Positions 56,436 to 64,000 of a stretch of 64,000 nucleotides of DNA are shown one piece after another. Each line of letters begins with the position of its first letter. Within the stretch, counting starts at the first letter, position 1. The stretch lies in NCBI RefSeq assembly GCF_041260155.1, contig NC_091944.1:23306332-23370331 (forward strand), given 5' to 3'. The notes below the pieces were generated by a model, which had not been told where the DNA came from, did no database searches, and saw nothing but the letters and a program-made list of their open reading frames with translations. The DNA is from Ptychodera flava (lineage: Eukaryota > Hemichordata > Enteropneusta > Ptychoderidae). The position numbers and the translations under genes were made by a program.

Positions 56436-57296
56436 CTGAAATACAATATGCAGTAAGTACAAATTCAGGTTACTTAAGGATGTTATTTGGTTTGTTAGGT
56501 AATATCATGCCGATAGTGGCCGGAAGACTTTGTCCTTACTTATAAAAACGATATTGAGTGAAAAATTCATATCCATTCCTTTTGCAAATCTATAACGCAA
56601 ATCTTCTTCAAACCTATCCATACCCTGCTTAGGGTCTTTTATGAACAACTTTCTTTCGGCCTATGATATGCATATGTTAACTCATGCATAGCCTGGTCAC
56701 AAGTTTTCCTCCTGTGTGAATCTGAAATAAAACTTTCCAACTTTTCCTCTTGGATGTCTTTAATAAATTGAGGATTTTAAACTATCTTTGTCCAAATCAA
56801 GAGTTTGAGAATGCAAATCAGGGTCACCATGAAAATTTCAGATCAGAGATGAACCAAATTTCTAATTTCCAAAATTTCGAATTCTCGAAGTCTTGTTTTC
56901 TATGGCCTCTATAATAAAGCTGAATTAGCTTTAAGGTCGTATGGGCCTCGAAGGTGAAAGACTTAAACTTTTGCTCAAACTTTCCTACATGAAACTTTCA
57001 ACCGTCCTCTTACCAGATCAGAATAAAAATCTCGGGTCATCTTACAATACTGGGTAATAGAGAAATAAACAACCTTAATTACTTTTATCGATATCTGAAA
57101 TTCAAAATGGTTAATTTACAATTTTGATTTTGGTTAGTTGAATTATTATGACAGAGAATTGTTTTTTTGCATCAAGAGATTGAAATTGGCGTCGCAACTG
57201 TTGGATCAGAAATTATTTACAAAAGGTAACAGCATGAATACCTGTCGCTGAGGCGCATTCTACCTTAAAATACTGTGTACTTTGTCAATCTTTTAA

Positions 57297-57379
57297 CCCT
57301 TTCACCCCTGTTCCCTGTATACAGGTCCAACTTACCATAGAAAACAATGGATTTGGGACAAACCATGGTGGTGAAAGGG
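57297..57379. mobile_element. 83-bp MITE with TTAA target duplication (intron 5 of ST8Sia)
   Basis: The ends CCCTTTCACCCC and, inverted, GTGGTGAAAGGG are flanked by TTAA on both sides. CCC-type ends with TTAA duplication fit piggyBac-type non-autonomous elements. Confidence 0.75.
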
Positions 57380-57659
57380 TTAAGCCGTGTGAAAAGAAAT
57401 TAAAGAGTACACTTGTGTTTTACACCTAGCATCGTGTCGAAATGCCCTTGGTAAACGGTCAACACAGTTTGTGCCTGCGGCATGCCAAATGCTATTGTTG
57501 ACAATTATACTCTATTACGAATTGTAATATTTGTGCTGTGTTTGAAAGGCTAGCGCTGTATATTTCAAAATAATATAGAGGGGTAAATTAAGAATTCGAC
57601 TATTGAGATGAAACAAAATGGCCAACAAATAAATCTCCCCGTACGTTGTCTAATCTCAC

Positions 57660-57898
57660 CTGATGATAGTCGCATTTCTTTGATTTTCTTTCTTCTGTTA
57701 AAAAACCGTTTCACCGATAAAATGTAATTCGTATGGATATAATATAATTTAATGTTTGCGTCTTCAAGGGCGTCTTGGGCTCTAAACACTGGTTTGGTAG
57801 ATCGACGATGGGAGAAGGCGGCCGAGTAGAGTGTTGTATTACCATACTCTTGCTTCACGTAGTTAGTAAATTTTGCTGCAGCTCCAGTTTTTATAACA
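57660..57898 (-). CDS. alpha-2,8-sialyltransferase (ST8Sia-like), exon 5
   Basis: 239 bp between the acceptor GTTATTCCAG and the donor CAG|GTGAGA. It begins with the base that completes codon 317 and ends in phase 1. Translation covers residues 317-396: VIKTGAAAKFTNYVKQEYGN, TTLYSAAFSHRRSTKPVFRA, and finally KIKEMRLSSG, leading directly into sialylmotif S. This is the variable region between motifs L and S. The LSSG ending corresponds to the L-S/T-T-G that precedes motif S in the family. The in-phase splice onto exon 6 completes the GGA glycine codon. Confidence 0.88.
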
Positions 57899-58691
57899 CT
57901 GGAATAACTGTATTACAAAAAACTCCTTTTTTAATTTTTGGACAAAAATGGTGCTTTCATTGTTGATTGCATTACGTGAGATGTGAAATTCAAGAAAAAA
58001 GTGTCATCGCTCTTGTTTATCAGAAATCTATTCAAAAGAGACATATAATAACCTTGCAGAACATGTCGGTTTTCTTCACTTCACTAAGTAATGTAACTCA
58101 TATCTACTATTGTTATATGCATACATGTCGTAATCTTAGTTTCTATGGTTTGCTTTTTGTTAAACGTTTCATCTTTGGTTTTTGTTTTTTAACAAATATT
58201 AAATTTTTTACTGAAATGAACTGTCATTAGGTTAACCCGTGGGCAGTTGACGACTAAATAAGAGAATGACTCATTTAAATTATATAGTATATTTTTCTGC
58301 AACAAATAATTGCATTTACTTTCTTAATGTTTACGTCTTTGCTCACTAGTAAATTTGAGGCGGCTAAGAAGATTGAATATTATAGTGCCTTTAAGCATTT
58401 TATTTGCAAGAAAAGTTTAATGTTTCATCACAAAACGTCCCTTTTTATTCCATAATTAATACCATATCAGTTTTGTATGGCACTTCAGACCAACAAGCAC
58501 CAAATAAAGGGGCTTTGCGTCTTCCAGGTCATTATTCAGTAACACAAGGCGACAAAACTTACTATTTTGAATTAAATTTTCCTATATCAAAAACTAAACA
58601 TTGATGTGGGAAGAAAGCGTAGACGGACAGAGACATGAAAAGTTTTCCTAAATATCCACGATTAAAGCACAGAATTTTCGTCAATACTTAC

Positions 58692-58781
58692 TTTGTTATT
58701 AAAATTGAAGGATTACATGTAATAAGATTTGTTTTTGTGCCAGTATCATTTGAATATTTCCGTATTCTTGCCAAGTTGAAT
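58692..58781 (-). CDS. alpha-2,8-sialyltransferase (ST8Sia-like), exon 4: end of sialylmotif L
   Basis: 90 bp between the acceptor TTCTTTTCAG and the donor AAA|GTAAGT. Joined to exon 3 it gives DFVIRFNLARI, then TGTKTNLITCNPSIL (residues 283-314). This corresponds to DFVxRCNLxP, then DVGxKTxxxTxNPS in ST8Sia enzymes. The Cys of the usual R-C-N is Phe288 here. Phases agree on both sides. Confidence 0.88.
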
Positions 58782-59605
58782 CTGAAAAGAAAGATAAACT
58801 CGCTCGATCCAGTCCTTCGCCTTGTAAACAACAATAAAATATAAATCAAAGCACTATTGAAAGTTACAAGGCAAAAACCTTTGAATTCCAACTTATACCG
58901 TATTCCTCAATAACATGATAATGTATCACTATAAAATAATATTTCTTCAGACATTATTATAATATCTATTTTTCTATACATTCATCCATTGTAATTCTGT
59001 TGACATATTAAGTCTGATATAATATGAAATAAAAATAATAATTACGCCCTCTTGCAAAGTCTTTCTACATATTACACTAACAAGACCCTAACATTGAAGA
59101 ATAAAATGCATCGACCCCATTCTCTGTGTTCGAGGTTATACGTTTCTGTACACCATGAGTCTGCAAAGAAATATGATAGCTTTCAGATGAAGGTTGATAA
59201 CATTATTCTCTTCAGTAAAGACCTTAGATCCCGAAATTGCATTTTTGATATTTGATAAGAATAATATGCGGCTTGGTGTGTCACCGTCATTTCATTTCTT
59301 ATTCCCCTAAACCGCATAATCAACCAATAAATCGGTCAGTCAACGTAAGTTTTCCTATTTGAAAATTAGAGATACCATGAAAGTAAGGACATATGTTCAT
59401 TGAAACAAAGGATGAAGAGAATAGGAGAAGTAATTACGAAACAATGAGCGCAATTTATGTAAAGTCTTTACTTTAAAATTAAAACTATGATACATGGACA
59501 GCGGCTTAAATTATCAAACAAACACAACGATAACCCCACAGACAATCAAATTGAATGATAACTGTAACAGCAATAACAATAGGAAGAACAAGACCAAAAA
59601 CAATG

Positions 59606-59606
<1 letters not shown>

Positions 59607-59668
<62 letters not shown>

Positions 59669-59670
59669 AT
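59607..59670. repeat. (AAAT)n microsatellite in ST8Sia intron 3
   Basis: About 16 units of TAAA; ends in TTAATTAATTAAG. Confidence 0.95.
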
Positions 59671-60436
59671 GATTAATTAATTAAGCAATTAAGTAATTTA
59701 GCAATTTAGCAATGCAATGTAACTCCCTTCTTTCATTGAAAACAACATCTTCTCAACCCGAAATTTTTACTTAAGATACAAATAGTACAGCATAATTGCG
59801 TCTCTGAAGCCGACAATATGCGTACACATGAATAATACATGTAAAGGCTATCTTTGAAAAAGTTTGTTAAAATTGTTACATTCATGTCATCCACTACTCC
59901 TTGTGAACAGATCTTTCATGAATGGAATGAACATCTATAATCAATTTGGATTTTCATTTATGACCTTTTGTTCAGTAATCCACCTCGTTGCGTCAATGAA
60001 AATATTTCCTTTCCCACTGACAAATATACCACCAAATCAGCTTATAACTTGACCTTTCTATCATCAATATGCAATCCTTGCCTCGGTCAATTCTCTTTCA
60101 GTTATAAAAGGGCTAAATTCTAGAATAGGCTTCCTTTTTTGTTTAAAATATTTGATTGTGTTAGTTTTGCCCTCTATAATTTTTATCATTTAATTCAAGA
60201 CTTACTTATTGTCCTTGCAGGAGCCGGATTTACATATAAGCATTACGTAAGCTACACTTTGTAGCTCTCCGTCACATTTTGCTTGTTTTAGCATGAAAAT
60301 TTGGTTACAATTCTTATGTTTTTTATTTTGAGCAAGGTCATTATAAATCACGAATCGTATTACTGTTTCATTAGATAAAGATGTTATATTTACAATAATG
60401 CAGTAAAGACAACAAAATCCTACAAGAAATGTGATA

Positions 60437-60486
60437 AATAAATACATAAACAAACAAACAAACAAACAAACAAACAAACAAACAAA

Positions 60487-60557
<71 letters not shown>

Positions 60558-60559
60558 AT
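60437..60559. repeat. (CAAA)n-(TAAA)n microsatellite next to a splice donor
   Basis: ACAAACAA units pass into AAATAAAT units. Its right edge lies about 8 bases from the donor of ST8Sia exon 3 (exon end 60567), inside intron 3. Confidence 0.95.
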
Positions 60560-60566
60560 GATTCAC

Positions 60567-60679
60567 CTGATAACAAAATCCGACGAGTCTATGGACTTTC
60601 CACATTGACTGTCAAGCAGAATACCACTATTTCCAACCAAACTGCATCTCTTGAATGAACTTTTCTTGAAAGGCATTTC
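60567..60679 (-). CDS. alpha-2,8-sialyltransferase (ST8Sia-like), exon 3: sialylmotif L
   Basis: 113 bp between the acceptor TTATGAACAG and the donor CAG|GTGAAT. Residues 250-286 begin [10 protein letters not shown], then [20 protein letters not shown] and DSSDFVI. This is sialylmotif L, which binds the CMP-sialic acid donor. The Cys of RCSLVGN (261) is the one expected to bridge to motif S, and Cys275 matches the second conserved Cys. The Val-Gly-Asn-Ser-Gly signature is intact. Confidence 0.93.
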
Positions 60680-60932
60680 CTGTTCATAAAAAAAATACAA
60701 TTGTAAAAATCATAAAAATAATGCCCTTTTTGTGATTTTTCTATAGAGAGGATAGTAGATAATCACATGGCCATGTGATATTGTCGTACAAAGGTTAAGG
60801 ACTACTGCGCTGGGACCTTATACATATAAGTTGAGCATAACGATTACATATATGGTGATAATTGTAGTGTTTGTCTGTTACGACAACAGGATACATTTGC
60901 ACCGACAAAGACAATATTACATTGTTACATAC

Positions 60933-61077
60933 CTTGGGAAATCTTTTGTACATTTCCTGTGTTACATTTAGCCGTGTACTCCTTTCACCATCAAACTTCA
61001 TTGTGCCATTTAGTTCAACATTCTTCTGCGTGACTATGAAAGTTTCACTCATCTTACAGTATTTTTCCAGAACGTCT
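60933..61077 (-). CDS. alpha-2,8-sialyltransferase (ST8Sia-like), exon 2
   Basis: 145 bp between the acceptor TTTTTTTACAG and the donor CCAAG|GTATGT. It begins with the base that completes the Arg codon split by exon 1 and ends in phase 0. Residues 202-249 read DVLEKYCKMSETFIVTQKNV, ELNGTMKFDGERSTRLNVT and QEMYKRFPK. This is the region between stem and motif L, comparable to the GxxIxYxxxxRxxxxxxxxxxxxLP part of vertebrate ST8Sia. NGT and NVT are N-glycosylation sequons. Confidence 0.88.
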
Positions 61078-61845
61078 CTGTAAAAAAACCAAAAAAACAA
61101 TACAATTTTAATGGCGTATGCTGCAAAACATGCATAAGGAAGTGTAATTTTCCTTGTATCTGTTATAGAATTGGCTAAAATAAACATTGCGAAGAAACTC
61201 AGGAGAATTTCTGTCGATTGTTTGCTATCAATGATGAGCCTGTAGAGCAAGCAGTAACTGACAACCGTTGTCTGTTACCATGTTGGCGATTTGACGTATG
61301 CTTTCTACGTTTGTATTTTAACTAAGTGTGCTAGTTATAGTATTCTGGATTTTCGGTATTGTTTGCTTCTTGTTTAGATGCGTCGTGGTGATGGAATAAC
61401 CTCTTATCGAACAAAAAATGCTTTTCTAAATTCTTTCCCCAGTACTGCTTTCAAGATTATAATGCAAATGACAATCTTGAATCACTATTTCGATTTGTAT
61501 ATGCTGTTTTAATATGCTCCCTCTCATAATGATAAAAATTATTGATCCTTAATAAATATGATAAACAATTTCTCTGGTGATGTCTTGAATTAATTTATTA
61601 TTTTATTTGATCATAAACTGAAATGAATTAGACGTACAGAACTCACTAAAACGTTGTAAGGGTGGATTCTTTAACCGAAATAAATATGTGGTCTCAAAAC
61701 GTAATTCGACAGTTGCTGAAGTTACAAGTATATGATTCATGCGGCAAATTGGCTCTCTATGGTGGTCATATGTATATGTTTTCTAAACTCATTGAAACAT
61801 AGCAATGCGACAACAAGGATTATATGACAAAAGGGTAATACTAAC

Positions 61846-62447
61846 CTCAACCTTTTCGCCTCTTTAGCGTTGAATTTCCAATTCGTTCTAATTGACTTAA
61901 ATATAGCCATGGGAGATACTGACGGCTTAATAGCCACCTTTGCTGGTACTACTTTACCCATTTCATCGACCGATATCGATTTGGCAGTATCATTTTGTAA
62001 TGTCATTGTTTCATTGACTGACACTGCCTTTCCAGTCTTTTTTACTGATTCTAGTTTATTTGATTCATTAAGTGACATTGGTTTTGCAGCATTATTGACT
62101 GACTCCAATTTTATTGTTTCATCCACTGACAATGCGTCTGCAGTCTTATTAACTGACTTTGACTTTAAAGTTTCATTGATGGATATCACTTTATAAGTGC
62201 TATCGATTGTAATCATTTTACCGGTGTCGTTAATGGACACTTGTAGGTTCATGGGCGGTTTCTTAACTTTGTTAAATTCGGATAGCGATAATACATTGGA
62301 AATGTCCGTCCGGGACATTGAATGATATTTTGTTATTCGAAAAGTTGAATACAACATCAACATAAGAGTCATGAAACTGGTAAAGCCTGTAAATCCCATC
62401 AGAAATACAATCCTTTTACGTGAAATGGAGCTCCTTTTAATACGCAT
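61846..62447 (-). CDS. alpha-2,8-sialyltransferase (ST8Sia-like), exon 1: membrane anchor and repeat-rich stem
   Basis: The ATG at 62445-62447 gives MRIKRSSISRKRIVFLMGF. I chose it because TTGCAG|GT at 62463 looks like an acceptor for this exon, with no ATG between. Residues 1-12 are basic and 13-34 form a membrane anchor, so the protein is type II as expected for a Golgi sialyltransferase. Residues 71-167 are about eleven nine-residue repeats of the form S-V/I-N-E-T-x-K-x-x. The exon ends SIRTNWKFNAKEAKRL plus two bases of an Arg codon, at the donor TTGAG|GTTAGT. NWxFN is typical just before the catalytic domain of ST8Sia enzymes. All six exons join into 469 codons including the stop. Confidence 0.88.
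61947..62237 (-). repeat. coding 27-bp minisatellite (nine-residue stem repeats)
   Basis: Each unit encodes a variant of SVNETxKxx. The units begin at residues 71, 80, 89, 98, 107, 116, 125, 134 and 143, then a seven-residue unit at 152 and one more at 159. Six sequons (N73, N91, N100, N127, N147, N152) fall at the same place in the unit. The remaining units have lost Asn or Thr/Ser. Confidence 0.85.
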
Positions 62448-62747
62448 CTTTGACCCACGGACCTGCAATGAACATTATTTGATGGAAAATATATTAGTGT
62501 GACGTCTAGGAAAATAATAAGTAAGCCGTAATCCGTAATCATATGTTAATGCTCATCAAGGTAGTTATTCAACTTTGTACTAAAACGGCATTTGTATTCT
62601 AAATTTGACGTAGAAGATCAACACGATGACGTTGGCTGAATACTTTATCAGTGTAACTAATTTCAATAAAACAATAAAAAACATAAAAATGCTGCAAAAC
62701 GAAAGTAGAAACACTTTACAAAAAGATATTATAGAAATAACGGACGA

Positions 62748-62883
62748 CGCGCTGACCATTAACGTTTATTTATGGGCAAGGGCGAGAGGAAAGCCAAAAA
62801 ATAACCAGCGAGGCTTGACGAGCCCGTTAATTTGGCTTTCCTCTCGCCCGCGCCCATAAATAAACGTTAATGGTCAGCGCGGA
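62748..62883. repeat. fold-back palindrome, ~136 bp
   Basis: The left arm is GCGCTGACCATTAACGTTTA, then TTTATGGGC and GGGCGAGAGGAAAGCCAAA; the right arm is their reverse complement. The centre (about 62800-62832) is AACCAGCGAGGCTTGACGAGC. Weaker symmetry continues outward to about 62725 and 62905. It lies upstream of the sialyltransferase start. Confidence 0.9.
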
Positions 62884-63559
62884 GTCTATTATTTCAATAA
62901 TATTATCAACGAACCCCGAAAAACAGTCAAAATTTACGAAACTTTCGCATGCGAACAACAACTGGGCCCCAGAACCTGTCAGGGAATAGTGCGCGCGCTG
63001 GAAAGATTTTGCAAATCCGGAGATTTTTTTGAAAAAAGCGTCTAAACTCGGCCGACAAATGCTCGCTTTTATTTAATGGTTGATTATGATCTTTGTACAA
63101 ATCACATTTTTCGTTTTAGCCGTTAAGTTGCTGTGTTTACGGTATTATTCATATTCACGGGCATGAAAACAAACCATTACTATGTATTTGTGGGCAGTCA
63201 CGTGGTTCAGCTCGACCAATTAAAACGCAATGGACAGGGCATGGTAATATAATATGTTTTATGTAGCAGATGCATCACTTCTCCATGTCATTGGCCTTTT
63301 TAATTCCGAAAAATAACGGGCAAGGGCATCTAAACAGCAAATGTGAGAGCCAGCAAAATCCAAAAACCTTAGTCATGCATATATTCCAAGCACAACCCAA
63401 TTCCAATATGCTCAAGTACCCAAGTCCTCTATTTGCATTCGATGGCTCTTTAGTTTTAGACACAAGGTCTCGAGATATAAAATCATATGCAGATGTCACA
63501 TCAACTTGTAGCTGCAATTACGCAGCAGTGCTGTAGCTTATTAATCGCTCTCAGGTCAG
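62884..63559. other. 5' side of the sialyltransferase gene; no separate gene recognised
   Basis: Probably contains the upstream 5' untranslated exon and promoter of the sialyltransferase, but I cannot place them. The frames 63270-63536 (plus) and 63517-63275 (minus) are antisense to each other and show no domain. Confidence 0.3.
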
Positions 63560-64000
63560 CTGCTTCATGAGGTCTTCCATCATACCAAATATGAAGGGTG
63601 TAAAACGTACTGAGTTATGGACATATATATTTATTTTAGGTCAAAGGTCATCGACGTAAAATGATATTTTATCATATGGTTATCCCTGTGTACCATAAAT
63701 TACTTGCTATGGTAGTCCAGAGTTTGATATGTACATAATCAATGAACCAAGGATGTTGTATCATAAGTTGCTCCATAATACCGAAAACGAACGGTGTAGC
63801 TCTTGTGGTTCCCAATTTCGAGGTCACGTGACATTTTGTCAAGAAACTTTTGTTCCATATTTTTTCTCTGTGTACCAGAAATCAGACCTCTAGCTCTATT
63901 GGCTAGCTCAGAATTAGAATGCACAAAATTAATGAGGTCCGGGATGTGGTGTCATAGGGTCTCCCAGTATACCACATATGAAAGGTGTAGCACTTGTGGT
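63560..64000 (+). repeat. tandem repeat with ~190-bp unit, running off the window
   Basis: ATACCAAATATGAAGGGTGTA (about 63582), ATACCGAAAACGAACGGTGTA (about 63778) and ATACCACATATGAAAGGTGTA (about 63967) mark units about 190 bp apart. Each unit also has AGGTCA followed by GT(G/C)A and CTGTGTACCA. The ends of the array lie outside the window. Confidence 0.7.

Noticed and set aside
60202..60605. Leu-Phe-Ile-Tyr repeat frame on the minus strand
   Set aside because: Translation of the TAAA/CAAA microsatellite; the real coding part there is the short sialylmotif L exon in another frame.
61737..61845. C-terminal extension of the exon 1 frame
   Set aside because: It reads through the GTTAGT donor; splicing there gives an in-phase join to exon 2 with family-like sequence.
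62448..62468. Upstream non-ATG start for the sialyltransferase
   Set aside because: The extension starts at TTG and crosses a likely splice acceptor (TTGCAG); the first ATG in the exon gives a standard type II N-terminus.

Overview
This is a 64-kb piece of an AT-rich, repeat-dense eukaryotic nuclear genome. Genes have introns with GT..AG borders. The window has animal glycan-modifying enzymes, Penelope-like, Ty3/Gypsy (Mag-like) and CR1-like retroelements, piggyBac- and Harbinger-style DNA elements, and many ACAT, AAAT, ATC and TA microsatellites. An alpha-2,8-sialyltransferase of glycosyltransferase family 29 and a CR1-like LINE carrying a 2A motif (both known from sea urchins and amphioxus) suggest a marine invertebrate deuterostome, perhaps an echinoderm, hemichordate or cephalochordate. 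That placement is inference from content, not a sequence match.

Layout. 1-10.2 kb: no recognised host gene; it holds a 5'-truncated LINE (2.46-3.64 kb), a TTAA-flanked MITE (4.68 kb) and microsatellites. 10.9-29.1 kb: a very large imperfect palindrome. Its right arm (about 25.1-29.1 kb) is compact. Its left arm carries extra Penelope-like sequence, a 1.23-kb Harbinger-like element, a 4.6-kb Gypsy element with identical LTRs, a 0.7-kb element with 21-bp inverted repeats, a 152-bp hairpin and extra units of a roughly 400-bp tandem repeat. Because the right arm is uninterrupted, it works as an empty-site reference for most of these insertions. 29.9-31.2 kb: an intact carbohydrate sulfotransferase gene, with a decayed duplicate at 38.5-39.2 kb. 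The two are separated by LINEs, including a CR1-like LINE with a 2A-like motif, a PHD-like zinc finger and reverse transcriptase (34.7-37.5 kb, minus strand). 39.2-47.6 kb: more LINE debris, microsatellites, CpG-rich sequence and two fold-back palindromes. 48.1-52.2 kb: three in-phase exons of an unidentified minus-strand gene. Their 3.2-kb intron holds a tandem repeat and a second, 5'-truncated copy of the CR1-like LINE with a 17-bp target-site duplication. 54-55.2 kb: a CpG-rich stretch and a tyrosine-recombinase-like fragment. 56.2-62.45 kb: a complete six-exon ST8Sia-type sialyltransferase on the minus strand, predicted at 468 residues, whose stem is built of nine-residue repeats rich in N-glycosylation sequons. 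62.7-64 kb: a further fold-back palindrome and the start of a roughly 190-bp tandem repeat.

Functionally, the two recognised host genes both encode type II membrane enzymes of the Golgi kind: one adds sulfate to glycans and the other adds sialic acid. Nothing in the sequence shows co-regulation. Most of the rest is mobile-element biology, and the palindrome with one loaded arm and one clean arm is the most informative structure in the window.
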